Assembly: GCF_002201895.1 (NCBI RefSeq)
Contig: NZ_CP019436.1
Span: forward strand, 1,357,522 to 1,421,521
DNA: 64,000 nucleotides
DNA from: Methanopyrus sp. SNP6
GTDB taxonomy: Archaea > JAADCQ01 > Methanopyri > Methanopyrales > Methanopyraceae
Direction of reading: 5' to 3'
This document shows, one piece after another, positions 9,348 to 18,412 of this stretch; the stretch's first letter is position 1; the number at the start of each line of letters is the position of its first letter. The notes beneath the pieces were generated by a model that saw only the letters and a program-made list of their open reading frames with translations, was not told the DNA's origin and made no database searches. The position numbers and the translations under genes are program-made.

Positions 9348-11327
9348 GTGAAGCCAGGGGCGGATGCGTTGAGCGAGCGAAGAAGCGGCGAAAAGACGTT
9401 GGAAGAAGTCAAAAAGAAGGTCATGGAGAGAGTCGAGGAAGTGCTGCCATCGGACATCGTCGTGACCGACATAGACTTCGAAGGTCCCGAGGTCGTCCTG
9501 TACACTAACTCGCCGCACTCTTTCGTCAAGGACGATTCGGACCTGGTCACGAAATTGGCTAAAGCCCTGAGGAAACGCGTCAAGATCAGGCCAAATCCCG
9601 CCGCGCTCTCCCCGGCTAAGGAGGCCAAGAAGGTCATCCTGAAGATCATCCCCGAGGAGGCCGGGGTCAGCGAACGGGATCTGCTGTTCCTGGACACCGG
9701 GGAGGTAGTGATCTTCTCTAAGAAACCCGGACTGGTGATAGGCAAGCGCGGGAAGAACGTGCACAGGATCTCCCGGGATACAGGTTGGGTACCTCGGATC
9801 TACAGGCAGCCACCAATCCCGTCGAAGACAGTGAACACGACGCGACGATTGATACTCTCGGACGACTCGCGCCGTAAGTTCCTGAGGAACGTCAGCGCCC
9901 GGATCTTCTGCGGTCGAACGCGGAGCCGCGGCATCGAATCACGCTGGGCCCGGGTCAGCGCTCTGGGAGGCTTCCAGGAAGTCGGACGATCCTCGCTGTT
10001 CCTGCATACCGAGGAGAGTCGCGTGCTTCTGGACTGCGGCGTGAACGTGGCCGCTAACGGTACGGACGCTTACCCGCACTTCAACGTCCCGGAGTTCCGT
10101 ATGGACGACCTCGACGCGATCGTGATCACGCACGCGCACCTTGACCACTGCGGCTTCCTTCCGTACTTCTACCGACACAAGGTCATCGAGACCCGGGTCC
10201 CGGTCTACTGCACGCCACCGACCCGCGACCTCATGTACCTACTGTTGACGGACTATATCAAGGTCCTTGAGAAGCGTGGCCAGGAGCCACCGTATACCGA
10301 AAAGGACGTCAAAAAGGTCATCAAGCGCACGATCACGATAGACTACAGGGAACCCACAGACATCACACCCGACATGAGCATCACATTCTACAACGCCGGT
10401 CACATCCTGGGATCGGCCTCCGTGCACGTGTTCCTTCAGGATAAAGGTCACAACTTCGTGTACACGGGCGACATCAACCCGACCACGTCCAGGTTGCTCG
10501 AAGGCGCGGATAACAGGTTCAAGCGAGTCGACTCGATGGTCGTCGAAGCCACCTATGGAGACTCGCGGCACGGGAGCCGTCGCAAGGAGGAGAACCGGTT
10601 CAGGAAGATCGTGCGGAACACGCTGAAGAAGGGTGGTAAAGTGCTCATACCGTCCTTCGCCGTCGGACGCGCTCAGGAGGTCATGCTCGTTCTGGAGGAC
10701 ATGTACCGTAAGGACGAGCTCGAGGGTCCGGTGTACCTGGACGGCATGATCTACGAGGCGACTGCCATCCACACGGCGTACCCGGAGTACCTCAACCGCC
10801 GCCTGCAGCACAGAATACTACACGAGGACGACGACCCGTTCACCTCTGAAATCTTCGAACCCGTGGAGGGGTCGGACCACCGTCAGGCGATCATAGAGGA
10901 CGGCGAACCTGCGGTAATCCTCTCTACCTCCGGTATGCTTGAAGGGGGCCCGATCTTGGAGTACCTGCGCGAGCTCTCCGACGATTCCAAGAACACGCTA
11001 ATCTTCGTGGGTTACCAGGCCGAGGGCACGCTCGGAAGGCAGATCCAAGAGGGTGCTAAGGAGGTTCCGCTACCCACTCCTACGGGCAAGACGGAGACCT
11101 TACGGATCGAGCTCCGCGTCGAGACCGTGAGCGGGTTCAGTGGACACGGCGACAAGATCGAGATCACCAAATACGTGCAATCTATACACCCGTCACCGCC
11201 GTCGAAGGTCTTCACGAACCACGGCGAGCCGCGCGCGTGTAAGTACTTCTCCAACCACCTACGCCGCAAGATCAGGAAGGTCTTTTCCATGGCGCCCGAG
11301 AACCTGGAGTGCTTCCGTCTCACTTAG
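9348..11327 (+). CDS. aCPSF1 / FttA: KH-domain metallo-beta-lactamase beta-CASP RNase
   Basis: This 659-residue protein matches the archaeal transcription-termination nuclease aCPSF1 (FttA). The N-terminal 150 residues hold two KH-type RNA-binding domains, with the GxxG-like loop GLVIGKRGKNVHRISRDTG. The metallo-beta-lactamase core has THAHLDHCGFLPYFY (the HxHxDH zinc motif), NAGHILGSASVHVFL and VYTGDIN. The beta-CASP domain has EATYGDSRHGSRR, PSFAVGRAQEVM and the late GFSGHGDK and FTNHGEP histidine motifs. By family knowledge it cleaves nascent RNA at U-rich sites downstream of genes. GTG at 9348 follows CCGGTGATCACCGG. Confidence 0.95.
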   Translation: MKPGADALSERRSGEKTLEEVKKKVMERVEEVLPSDIVVTDIDFEGPEVVLYTNSPHSFVKDDSDLVTKLAKALRKRVKIRPNPAALSPAKEAKKVILKIIPEEAGVSERDLLFLDTGEVVIFSKKPGLVIGKRGKNVHRISRDTGWVPRIYRQPPIPSKTVNTTRRLILSDDSRRKFLRNVSARIFCGRTRSRGIESRWARVSALGGFQEVGRSSLFLHTEESRVLLDCGVNVAANGTDAYPHFNVPEFRMDDLDAIVITHAHLDHCGFLPYFYRHKVIETRVPVYCTPPTRDLMYLLLTDYIKVLEKRGQEPPYTEKDVKKVIKRTITIDYREPTDITPDMSITFYNAGHILGSASVHVFLQDKGHNFVYTGDINPTTSRLLEGADNRFKRVDSMVVEATYGDSRHGSRRKEENRFRKIVRNTLKKGGKVLIPSFAVGRAQEVMLVLEDMYRKDELEGPVYLDGMIYEATAIHTAYPEYLNRRLQHRILHEDDDPFTSEIFEPVEGSDHRQAIIEDGEPAVILSTSGMLEGGPILEYLRELSDDSKNTLIFVGYQAEGTLGRQIQEGAKEVPLPTPTGKTETLRIELRVETVSGFSGHGDKIEITKYVQSIHPSPPSKVFTNHGEPRACKYFSNHLRRKIRKVFSMAPENLECFRLT

Positions 11328-11340
11328 GGGGTACGGCGAG

Positions 11341-12378
11341 TTGTCCGAGATGACCTACAAGGACGCAGGGGTGGACATCGACAAGGAGGCGCTAGCTGTC
11401 CGGGCGATCCGAGACGTGCTGGAGAAATACAAAGTGGAACCGGAGGGCTGCCGGGAAGTCGAGGGAATCGGACACTACGCCGCCGTGCTCGAGGTGCACG
11501 GGGAGCTGCTGACGCTCAACGTTGATGGCGTGGGATCCAAGGTCCTCGTCGCCCAGCTGGTCGGACGGTATGACACCGTCGGCATCGACGCGATCGCCAT
11601 GAACGCAAACGACGCGGTGTGCCTTGGGGCGCGACCGCTGGCCTTCCTCGACTATCTGGCTATGGAGGACCCCGACCCTGACATCTGCGCGGAGATCGCG
11701 GAAGGACTCGGTAAAGGGGCTCGGGAGGCAGGCGCTCCGATTGTCGGAGGAGAGCTGGCGACGCTCCCGGAGGTGATCCGCGGGGAGGAGGAAGGGCGTG
11801 GGTTCGACCTCGTGGTCGCCTGTCTGGGTAGGGTCGAAAGTGACCCGATCACGGGGGAGGACGTGGAACCCGGCGACGCGATCGTGGGATTGCGGAGCTC
11901 CGGGATCCACAGCAACGGCTTAACGTTGGCTAGGAAGGTTCTCCTCTCGGAGTACGACGTGCACGACGAACTCCCGCACGGTAAGACCGTGGCCGAGGAG
12001 CTTCTCGAACCGACGCGCATCTACGTCCGGCCCATTATGGAGGTACTCCGGGACTACGAGGTGCGTGGGATCGCCCACATCACCGGGGGTGGTGTAGAGA
12101 ACCTGAAGCGGCTCCGAGACGACGTGCGCTACGTGCTAGACGATCCGTTCGAGCCTCATCCTGTGTTCGAGATAATCAGGGAGCTGGGGAACGTACCGGT
12201 CGACGAGATGTACCGTACGTTCAACATGGGGATGGGGATGGCGTTGATCGTCCCGGATGAGGAGGCCGAAGACGTCGTCGACGCGGTGTCGAAGCACGTG
12301 GAGTCGAAGATCGTGGGACGCGTGGAGGAGGGACGTGGGGTGGTCGTTTACGCGGACGGGCACGAGGTGAAACTCTGA
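11341..12378 (+). CDS. purM: Phosphoribosylformylglycinamidine cyclo-ligase
   Basis: PurM converts FGAM to AIR in purine synthesis, using ATP. The 345-residue protein starts with the family N-terminus MTYKDAGVDIDKEALAVRAI. It has LNVDGVGSKVLVAQLVGRYD and DAIAMNANDAVCLGARPLAF, then IVGGELATLPEV, SSGIHSNGLTLAR, GIAHITGGGVENL and FNMGMGMALIVP, in the order expected of the AIR-synthase ATP-grasp-like superfamily. TTG at 11341 is supported by GGGGG nine bases upstream; the ATG at 11350 would be the alternative. It is convergent with the ribosomal gene block. Confidence 0.95.
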   Translation: MSEMTYKDAGVDIDKEALAVRAIRDVLEKYKVEPEGCREVEGIGHYAAVLEVHGELLTLNVDGVGSKVLVAQLVGRYDTVGIDAIAMNANDAVCLGARPLAFLDYLAMEDPDPDICAEIAEGLGKGAREAGAPIVGGELATLPEVIRGEEEGRGFDLVVACLGRVESDPITGEDVEPGDAIVGLRSSGIHSNGLTLARKVLLSEYDVHDELPHGKTVAEELLEPTRIYVRPIMEVLRDYEVRGIAHITGGGVENLKRLRDDVRYVLDDPFEPHPVFEIIRELGNVPVDEMYRTFNMGMGMALIVPDEEAEDVVDAVSKHVESKIVGRVEEGRGVVVYADGHEVKL

Positions 12379-12389
12379 CAAAACCCAGA

Positions 12390-12785
12390 TTACGCGTTCA
12401 GTACGACGATCCCAAGTTCTTCGGCCTTATCGAGGATCTCCTGGCGCTTCCTCTTCCCCACCCGGCTGGCGATGCGCGCGGCCTGACACTTCGGGTCGAT
12501 CTTCTCCAAGTCCTTCGGGTTGTACACCAGCACCTCCTCGTACCCGGACGGGTGCAGGCCGCGGACTTTCTTCGGGGAGCCGTACCCCGGATTCGGCATC
12601 TTCGGCCTGCTCTTGAGCTTCCTACGCATCTTGCTGTGACGGCCCTTCGGTCGGCGCCACTTCTCACCCAGCCGCTTGTACCGGTGCCACTCCTGTCGGC
12701 GGAACTTCGGCTTCTTCCGCTTGAGTTCCTCCCGGAGCTTGAGCATGCGCTTCTCCTCCTTGGAGAGGTTCGGGTTCCGTACCAA
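12390..12785 (-). CDS. rpl32e: 50S ribosomal protein L32e
   Basis: This 131-residue, very basic ribosomal protein has the family core [20 protein letters not shown], then GRHSKMRRK and [20 protein letters not shown], and the closing block [16 protein letters not shown]. It is the last gene of the reverse-strand ribosomal operon, 12 bp behind L6. In most archaea L19e, L18, S5, L30, L15 and secY would follow; here the next gene is the convergent purM, so the operon is cut at this point. Confidence 0.95.
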   Translation of the reverse strand: MVRNPNLSKEEKRMLKLREELKRKKPKFRRQEWHRYKRLGEKWRRPKGRHSKMRRKLKSRPKMPNPGYGSPKKVRGLHPSGYEEVLVYNPKDLEKIDPKCQAARIASRVGKRKRQEILDKAEELGIVVLNA

Positions 12786-12797
12786 TGCACCTCACCC

Positions 12798-13412
12798 TTA
12801 CACGACCTTCTTGCCGTCCTTCTCGACGATGTAAATACCGTCCTGGAACACACGCGGATCCCGATCCTTGATGTATGTGGCCTGCTCCAGGTTCGCGGCG
12901 GTCTGTCCGACGGCCTCCTTATCGATACCGCGTACGATGATGTCCTGGCCCTGTACGATGACCTCGGTGTTCTTCGGGTCGACGATCTCGGCGACGCGCG
13001 GCACGTTCTCACCCATGAAGTTCTCGATGTAGACCTTACCCTCCTTCTGGTCCACCTTGACCTCTGGCGGGAAGTGCGAGTACACCAGCTTTAGCTTGTA
13101 TTCGTGGCCCTCGGTGACGCCCTTCTGCATGTTCTTGATGTAGGCCTTGATCATGCCCAGGATGGCCTTCTGACGCCGGTTAGACTTCGTGGCGGCGATC
13201 ACGACCTCGTCGTCCTCGACCCAGAGGTACACGTCTGGGTAGTAAAACTCCTTCGTGACTTCTCCTTTCGGACCCTTGACGGTGACCTCGTACCTCCGGT
13301 CCTCGCGCTGGGAGATCTCGATCTCGACGTCGTCCTTGATTTTGACGCGTTCCTCCATTACGACGACGCCGGGAATGGCGTCTTTCGCAGGTTCTAGCTT
13401 AGCCTCCGCCAC
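12798..13412 (-). CDS. rpl6: 50S ribosomal protein L6
   Basis: This large-subunit protein near the GTPase centre has 204 residues. It shows the two L6 repeats and the archaeal signatures [19 protein letters not shown] and [16 protein letters not shown], followed by [11 protein letters not shown] and the conserved end [19 protein letters not shown]. The N-terminus is about 17 residues longer than the typical start (VVMEERVKI), with an acidic/alanine-rich stretch. It lies between S8 and L32e with 12-13 bp gaps. Confidence 0.95.
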   Translation of the reverse strand: MAEAKLEPAKDAIPGVVVMEERVKIKDDVEIEISQREDRRYEVTVKGPKGEVTKEFYYPDVYLWVEDDEVVIAATKSNRRQKAILGMIKAYIKNMQKGVTEGHEYKLKLVYSHFPPEVKVDQKEGKVYIENFMGENVPRVAEIVDPKNTEVIVQGQDIIVRGIDKEAVGQTAANLEQATYIKDRDPRVFQDGIYIVEKDGKKVV

Positions 13413-13425
13413 AGTCCAGTCCCCC

Positions 13426-13818
13426 TCAATACACGTACGCGAGCAACCGTCCTCCGATGCCTTTCTCTTTCGCCTCGTAGTGGCTCATGACGCCCTCGGG
13501 GGTGGTCACGATCAGGAGGCCGAAGTCTCGGGCCGGCAGGTAGCGCTGCTCCCAGTACTCCCACTCGTCCTTCTTGACCGGGTGTCTGGGCTTGATTACA
13601 CCGCAGTCGTTGATCCTGCCGACCAGCTTGACTAGGAACTTCCCGGAGCGACCGTCGTCGATGAACTCGAAGCTACCGATGTAACCGTACTCCTGCATCA
13701 CTTTCAGCACACGACCGATGAGCTTGGACGCTGGCTCGATCACGCACTCCTTGTTACCTACCATCTCGTTGTTCTTGATCGTGGCCATCGCGTCCGCGAG
13801 TGGGTCCATCATGGCCAA
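13426..13818 (-). CDS. rps8: 30S ribosomal protein S8
   Basis: This 16S rRNA-binding small-subunit protein has 130 residues, including [19 protein letters not shown], the central [20 protein letters not shown], and the signature [19 protein letters not shown] near the C-terminus. TTG at 13818 is preferred because a GGGGGG Shine-Dalgarno run ends about nine bases upstream; ATG at 13812 or 13809 would remove two or three residues. The stop of S14 lies 16 bp upstream. Confidence 0.94.
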   Translation of the reverse strand: MAMMDPLADAMATIKNNEMVGNKECVIEPASKLIGRVLKVMQEYGYIGSFEFIDDGRSGKFLVKLVGRINDCGVIKPRHPVKKDEWEYWEQRYLPARDFGLLIVTTPEGVMSHYEAKEKGIGGRLLAYVY

Positions 13819-13834
13819 GCGATACCAACCCCCC

Positions 13835-13981
13835 TCAGTTGTACTTCTTAAACCCCATCTTTTCAGCCACTTCTCGGAAACACTGCCTGCACAGCATGAT
13901 ACCGTACTTTTGTATGACTCCGTGCGTATCACCGCAGCGCCGGCACCGGCGTGCGCCCTTGCCGAACTCCCTCCTCGCCAT
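13835..13981 (-). CDS. rps14: 30S ribosomal protein S14, zinc-binding short form
   Basis: This short gene encodes 48 residues, beginning [17 protein letters not shown] and ending [14 protein letters not shown]. Four cysteines in two pairs (CRRC and CRQC) form the zinc site typical of archaeal S14. S14 binds 16S rRNA in the head of the small subunit. ATG at 13981 follows GAGGGGGTGACCCGG. Its place between L5 and S8 is the normal archaeal order, which confirms the call despite its small size. Confidence 0.95.
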   Translation of the reverse strand: MARREFGKGARRCRRCGDTHGVIQKYGIMLCRQCFREVAEKMGFKKYN

Positions 13982-13995
13982 TCCGGGTCACCCCC

Positions 13996-14556
13996 TCAGG
14001 GCAGGACCTCCACGTCGAACTCCTCCTCCATGAAGACTATGCCCTCCTCCTTAGTCAGCCGGTGCCGGCGCGGGACGGGGCGACGACAGCGACGCCTCCT
14101 CATCACTCGGAAGCCCGGGCGCTCCAGGGTCACGGCGATGTCCATACCGAAGATGCCTATCTCCGGATCGTACTCGACGCCCTCAAGGGCGATGTGCTCC
14201 TCCAGACCGAAGCACACGTTACCGAACTCGTCGAACTGCGACTCGTGGAGCTCCCTGTCGACGGCGTCCAGTGTCCAGTCGAGGAACTCGATCGCCCGCT
14301 CTCGTCGCAGGTCCACCTTCACTCCGATAGGCTGGCCGCGTCGGATCCCGAAGCTCGGGTTCGTCTGCTTGGCCCTGGTATAGACGGGCTTCTGTCCGGT
14401 GAGCTCCTGGAGGAGCTCGTAGGCCTTCTGCAGCCGATCCCCGGACTCGCCGACGCCTATGTTCACGGTGACCTTGCCCACGTGCGGCTTCCGCATCGGG
14501 TTGCTCTCCCAGTCCTCCAGGATCTTACGCCGGATCTCCTCGTCGACGACGGCCAA
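13996..14556 (-). CDS. rpl5: 50S ribosomal protein L5
   Basis: L5 binds 5S rRNA. The 186-residue protein has [20 protein letters not shown], the block [20 protein letters not shown] and [20 protein letters not shown] followed by [20 protein letters not shown]. The tail ([17 protein letters not shown]) is acidic. Translation begins with TTG at 14556, 12 bp after the S4e stop. Confidence 0.95.
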   Translation of the reverse strand: MAVVDEEIRRKILEDWESNPMRKPHVGKVTVNIGVGESGDRLQKAYELLQELTGQKPVYTRAKQTNPSFGIRRGQPIGVKVDLRRERAIEFLDWTLDAVDRELHESQFDEFGNVCFGLEEHIALEGVEYDPEIGIFGMDIAVTLERPGFRVMRRRRCRRPVPRRHRLTKEEGIVFMEEEFDVEVLP

Positions 14557-14568
14557 CTGGGGATCCCC

Positions 14569-15351
14569 CTACTCCTCCTTCCTCACGGTGACTATCGGCT
14601 CGTCCTTACCGATCGCAATGAGCCGGCCCTTCGTGGTCTGGAATCTGTCTCCCTCCGGGTTCTCGACGGTGACGAGGTCTTCTTGCGGACCCTCGAAGGT
14701 TTGGATCTCGACGACATGACCTACCTCGCCCGAGTGTCGGCCGGTCATCGCGTACACCCAGACGTCCTCCTCGAACGGGATGTGGTCCACGACCTCCCAT
14801 CTCTCACCGCTGTCCGGTTCCGGGAGCTCGAGCACGAGGCTGTCTCCCACGCTGTAGACGTCCTCCTTCGGATCCGTCGGGTCCTCGATCTCGACGAGCC
14901 AGTTCTTGCCGTCGTGCATCGTGATCTGGAGGTTACCTCCCTTCACGTAGGTCTTGTTCTTGATTCGGCAGACTTTCACCCTGGCCTCTTCCTCTGAGAT
15001 CGGGACGACGTCCAGGCGGTGGTGCTCGTTCATGACCACGCGGTACCTATCTCCGGTACGCGGGATCTCTACCACGTCCATGATGCCCACCGGAAACTTC
15101 GGCTCCTTCCTCACCACGCCGTCAACGTAGATTTCACCGCGCGTGATGATCTTCCGGGCTTCCCGCGCGTAGTCGGCGTATCCCAGCATGTCGCGTACCA
15201 GGATCAGCAGCGGCACGCTCGTGTCCATGGTGTGCGGTCCAGGGTACGGCCTCGGTGCGAACTTACCACCTTCCTTCCTAGGGATCGGCCAGGCGTACGG
15301 GGCTGCGAGGCGCTTCACGTGACGCTTCGGACCGCTACGCGCGCGACCCAA
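14569..15351 (-). CDS. rps4e: 30S ribosomal protein S4e
   Basis: This 260-residue protein has the S4e N-terminus GPKRHVKRLAAPYAWPIPRK, then PRPYPGPHTMDTSVPLLILV and an S4-type RNA-binding segment (ARKIITRGEIYVDGVVRKE). It also has the KOW-like turn TGRHSGEVGHVVEIQ and a C-terminus with FQTTKGRLIAIGKDEPIVTV. It is found only in archaea and eukaryotes. It sits between L24 and L5 as in other archaea. Confidence 0.95.
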   Translation of the reverse strand: MGRARSGPKRHVKRLAAPYAWPIPRKEGGKFAPRPYPGPHTMDTSVPLLILVRDMLGYADYAREARKIITRGEIYVDGVVRKEPKFPVGIMDVVEIPRTGDRYRVVMNEHHRLDVVPISEEEARVKVCRIKNKTYVKGGNLQITMHDGKNWLVEIEDPTDPKEDVYSVGDSLVLELPEPDSGERWEVVDHIPFEEDVWVYAMTGRHSGEVGHVVEIQTFEGPQEDLVTVENPEGDRFQTTKGRLIAIGKDEPIVTVRKEE

Positions 15352-15366
15352 GCGGGTTCACCCCCC

Positions 15367-15813
15367 TTACTCCTCGGACTCTTCCTCCTCCGTTTCTTCC
15401 TCTTTCTCCTCCTTCTCCTCTTCGGGTACGGACTCGACCTCAGGAGTACCGCCGGAGCGCTCTATGATCTTACGCCGCATCGGGTCGTCCAAGTTCGGCT
15501 CGATTATCATCACGTTGGAGGGGTGAATCGGATAGTACACCTCCTCTCCGTTCGCCCGCTCGATCGTGGCGCCCTCCACGTAGATACGTAGGCGTTTCAA
15601 GTCCACCTCGACGACCTCGCCCTCGTGATCCTTGAAGTCACCTCGCATGATCCTGACCACGTCTCCCTTTCGGACCGGCAGGCTCCGTCGGTTGAACTTC
15701 TTCCTGAGCTCCGGGTGGAGCGTAGCGCTCATGAGCTTCTGGCGCTTGTGCAGCGGGGCGTTGAAGAAGGCTTTACGCTGTTTCCTCGGCTGACTGGACT
15801 TCGTCCAGCGCAA
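15367..15813 (-). CDS. rpl24: 50S ribosomal protein L24 (L26e type) with acidic tail
   Basis: L24 is an early assembly protein of the large subunit. The 148-residue sequence has [20 protein letters not shown], then [21 protein letters not shown] and the KOW motif [19 protein letters not shown], ending with [17 protein letters not shown]. The last 25 residues are almost all glutamate with lysine and serine, an acidic extension absent from many L24 proteins and in keeping with the acidic proteome of this organism. The N-terminal start is an undoubted family match. Confidence 0.95.
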   Translation of the reverse strand: MRWTKSSQPRKQRKAFFNAPLHKRQKLMSATLHPELRKKFNRRSLPVRKGDVVRIMRGDFKDHEGEVVEVDLKRLRIYVEGATIERANGEEVYYPIHPSNVMIIEPNLDDPMRRKIIERSGGTPEVESVPEEEKEEKEEETEEEESEE

Positions 15814-15826
15814 GTGTGACGTCCCC

Positions 15827-16228
15827 CTAAACTATGATACTCGCGATGCTACCGATCCTGGGCCAGCGCTCCGCGGCCTCCTTGGCCACGGGGCCCCTGA
15901 TCTCGGAGCCTCGCGGGGCGCCGTCCGGCGTCACGATGACGGCCGCGTTATCCTCGAACTTCACTCGAGTTCCGTCGGGACGACGGTACTCCTTGCGCTG
16001 ACGTACGATGACGGCGTTCACGACCTCCTTCCGCATGTCCGGAGTACCTTCCTTCACCGAGCACACTACCATGTCGCCGATCCCGGCGTTCGGTAGCCTC
16101 CTACGGACACCCTTGTAACCCTTCACGGCGATGATCTGGAGCTCCCTGGCGCCAGTGTTGTCCGCGCAGGTCAGTCGTGCGCCCACGGGTAGCGCGGCAC
16201 GCGGGGACTTCGCCTTGATCGCCTTCAC
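15827..16228 (-). CDS. rpl14: 50S ribosomal protein L14
   Basis: L14 lies at the subunit interface of the large subunit. The 133 residues include [20 protein letters not shown], the block [20 protein letters not shown] and [20 protein letters not shown], then [13 protein letters not shown] and [20 protein letters not shown]. It is co-directional with S17 upstream (18 bp gap) and L24 downstream (13 bp gap). Confidence 0.95.
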   Translation of the reverse strand: MKAIKAKSPRAALPVGARLTCADNTGARELQIIAVKGYKGVRRRLPNAGIGDMVVCSVKEGTPDMRKEVVNAVIVRQRKEYRRPDGTRVKFEDNAAVIVTPDGAPRGSEIRGPVAKEAAERWPRIGSIASIIV

Positions 16229-16246
16229 GGCGGCTCACCCCTACCT

Positions 16247-16597
16247 CTACTGTGCACGTTCGAGGACCTCGACCACGACAAAACTCTTCGTCTTGCTCAG
16301 GGGACGGCACTCCGCGATCCGGACCTTGTCACCTTCCCGGGCGTCTATGCAGGGCGGGTTGTGGGCCGGGATCCTGGAGCGTCTACGCTCCCAACGCTCG
16401 TACTTCCGATCGTACCGGTAGTACTCGCGCTCCACGATCACCGTCTTGTCCATTCGGTCGCTCACTACGACACCCTCGAGGACCATCCCACGGACCCTCA
16501 GGTTACCGTGGAACGGGCAGTTCGGATCGTCGCACTCCCTCCGCGGTGGCTTGACGCCGAGCCCGATGTCTTTCACCATTCGATACTCCCCCGTCAA
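16247..16597 (-). CDS. rps17: 30S ribosomal protein S17
   Basis: S17 is a primary 16S rRNA-binding protein. The 116-residue sequence contains the archaeal block [20 protein letters not shown], which keeps a C..C pair, then [20 protein letters not shown] and [23 protein letters not shown] at 16597 overlaps the rnp1 stop as TTGA, so the two are translationally coupled; an ATG at 16579 (MVKDIGLG) is the alternative start. Confidence 0.94.
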   Translation of the reverse strand: MTGEYRMVKDIGLGVKPPRRECDDPNCPFHGNLRVRGMVLEGVVVSDRMDKTVIVEREYYRYDRKYERWERRRSRIPAHNPPCIDAREGDKVRIAECRPLSKTKSFVVVEVLERAQ

Positions 16598-16917
16598 TCC
16601 AGGTAGTCCTCAGGATCGAACCTACCGCGCGCGATCTCCGCGTATTTGATCCGCTTAGAAAGCCTTTCCTCCGGACGACCCACGAGCAGGGCACCGTCAA
16701 CGCGTACCCTCTCGCCCGACGGAAGCTTGAACTCGAGCAGCACCCGATCTTTCACTATAACCTTTTCACCGGACTCCGTCTTCAATACCAGGGTGTTCTT
16801 CGTTTCGTCTACGATTCTGCCTTCCAGGCCCTCGTACGGAGGTCCTAGCGACTTCACCACTCGGCACTTCAGGCCGATGAGCTCGTGTCGGACGATGTTG
16901 CGTGGGGTGATCGGCAA
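16594..16917 (-). CDS. rnp1: Ribonuclease P protein component 1 (Rpp29/Pop4)
   Basis: This archaeal RNase P protein helps the RNA subunit trim tRNA 5' ends. The 107-residue protein has the Sm-like Rpp29 fold signature: [17 protein letters not shown], then [18 protein letters not shown], and a C-terminal helical part. It heads the ribosomal block, as in many archaea, but L22, S3 and L29, which normally precede it, are absent here. It begins with TTG at 16917, sharing a base with the ATG of the divergent gene. Confidence 0.93.
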   Translation of the reverse strand: MPITPRNIVRHELIGLKCRVVKSLGPPYEGLEGRIVDETKNTLVLKTESGEKVIVKDRVLLEFKLPSGERVRVDGALLVGRPEERLSKRIKYAEIARGRFDPEDYLD

Positions 16918-17348
16918 TGTCCGGAATCCCCGAGGTTAAGGTCTTCCGGTCCGCGACATGTCAGGACCTCCTGAGGCTCGCGATGGAGAGCGCGAGGAAG
17001 CTGGAGCCGGTTTCCGGGGACAGCGTCAGGTACGACGCGGACTCCCGGGTGTTGAAGCTCACGGAGGACCCGACATACCTGGATGTACGATCCGGAGAGG
17101 CCGGCAGGAAGCTCGGTGGGGAAGAACCCGTGATGATCACATTCAACGACCCGGCCGTGGCCGAGACCGAGAGGTGCTGCTTCCGGGACAAAATCGAGCT
17201 CGCCTCGGAGCTGGCCGAGCTGCTGATCGAGGGGCGCAGCAGGGAGTTCGCACGCAGGGTTAAGGGATTACCCGAGGTGGCCCTCGTGGAGCTCGGAGGC
17301 GATCCCAGGTACGAGCCGGTCTCCCTACGCTCTCCACTCACTCGGTAG
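16917..17348 (+). CDS. Hypothetical protein, divergent from rnp1
   Basis: I do not recognise this 143-residue protein. It is soluble, mixed alpha/beta and acidic, with a single CC pair ([20 protein letters not shown]) and a hydrophobic C-terminal strand (EVALVELGG). GGGGTGATC lies six bases before the ATG at 16917, a very good ribosome site, which supports a real gene. Its start codon and the TTG of rnp1 on the other strand share base 16917, so each promoter must lie inside the other gene's 5' end. Its last 11 bp overlap the convergent LeuB-family gene. Confidence 0.6.
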   Translation: MSGIPEVKVFRSATCQDLLRLAMESARKLEPVSGDSVRYDADSRVLKLTEDPTYLDVRSGEAGRKLGGEEPVMITFNDPAVAETERCCFRDKIELASELAELLIEGRSREFARRVKGLPEVALVELGGDPRYEPVSLRSPLTR

Positions 17349-18345
17349 CCACGCGCTTCGCGATCGCCTCGGCCACCCCCTCCGTGGTCTCGGAACCTCC
17401 GAGATCTGGGGTCCTCACGCCCTCACGCAGTACTTCCTCAACAGCACGCTCGATGGCACGGGCCTCCTCCCCATAACCGAGGTAATCCAGCATCATGGCG
17501 GCCGAGAGGATCGCAGCTACCGGGTTCGCGATCCCCTTGCCTGCGATGTCGGGTGCCGATCCGTGTACGGGCTCGAAGAGGGCCGCGTCGTCCCCTAGGT
17601 TCGCGCTGGGCGCTAGGCCGAGGCTCCCCATCAGGCCCGCAGCCAGGTCGGAGAGGATATCCCCGAACAGGTTGGAGGTGAGGATCACGTCGAAGCGGTT
17701 CGGCTCACGCACCAACTTATAAGCCGCCGCGTCCACGTACTCGTCGTCCCACTCCAGACCGCGGCGCTCCACGGTTTCCGCCGCGACGCGCTTGAACGTC
17801 CCGCACGTGAGCTTCAGCACGTTGGCTTTGTGAACTATGGTCACGCGGCCGGAGCGTTCCTCGGCTAAGTCGCATGCGATCTTGGCGACCCTACATGTAC
17901 CTTCCTCGGAGATCTTACGTAGGGCTACGGTGACACCGTCGTGTACCTCGCACTCACACCCGGTGTAGAGGCCCTCGGTGTTCTCCCTGACGATCATTAG
18001 ATCGAACTCCGTGTCGACCGGTCTCGGTACGGGCCAGGAACGGGCCGGGCGGACGTTGGCGTATAGCTCGAGCTCCTTCCGCAGCGTCACGATGGGGCTC
18101 TCGGCTTCCGGACCCTCCGGGGTCGTGCACGCGCCGAAGAGAACGGCGTCCGCCTCGCGGCAGCGCTCGACCGTCTCGTCCTCGATCGTGATCCCTCGTT
18201 TCTTCCACAGCGAGTACCCGGCCTGTTCCTCCACGATCTCCAATTCGTCGCCCAGGACCGCCCTAACGACTTTCAGGGCCGCGTCGATGACCTCCGGTCC
18301 GATCCCGTCCCCTGGAATGACCACGACGGTCGGCGACGCGTTCAC
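17338..18345 (-). CDS. 3-isopropylmalate / homoisocitrate dehydrogenase family (LeuB/AksF)
   Basis: This 335-residue beta-decarboxylating dehydrogenase starts VVVIPGDGIGPEVIDAALKV. It carries the family blocks ELELYANVRPARSWP, LMIVRENTEGLYTGCE, HKANVLKLTCGTFKRV, TSNLFGDILSDLAAGLMGSL and FEPVHGSAPDIAGKGIANP. It oxidises and decarboxylates a 3-substituted malate with NAD. With aksA and homoaconitase subunits 3-8 kb away it may be AksF (coenzyme B side chain), LeuB, or both; the sequence alone does not settle this. It starts with GTG at 18345 after CCGACGGGG. Confidence 0.88.
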   Translation of the reverse strand: MNASPTVVVIPGDGIGPEVIDAALKVVRAVLGDELEIVEEQAGYSLWKKRGITIEDETVERCREADAVLFGACTTPEGPEAESPIVTLRKELELYANVRPARSWPVPRPVDTEFDLMIVRENTEGLYTGCECEVHDGVTVALRKISEEGTCRVAKIACDLAEERSGRVTIVHKANVLKLTCGTFKRVAAETVERRGLEWDDEYVDAAAYKLVREPNRFDVILTSNLFGDILSDLAAGLMGSLGLAPSANLGDDAALFEPVHGSAPDIAGKGIANPVAAILSAAMMLDYLGYGEEARAIERAVEEVLREGVRTPDLGGSETTEGVAEAIAKRVATE

Positions 18346-18412
18346 CCCCGTCGGGCCTCGGAAAGGCCAATCCTCGTCACCGATCTCGCAGAGCCGGCCT
18401 CGTCATCGGCCA

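Noticed and set aside
13951-14997. Long plus-strand frame opposite L5 and S4e
   Set aside because: It is the shadow of well-supported ribosomal genes on the other strand.
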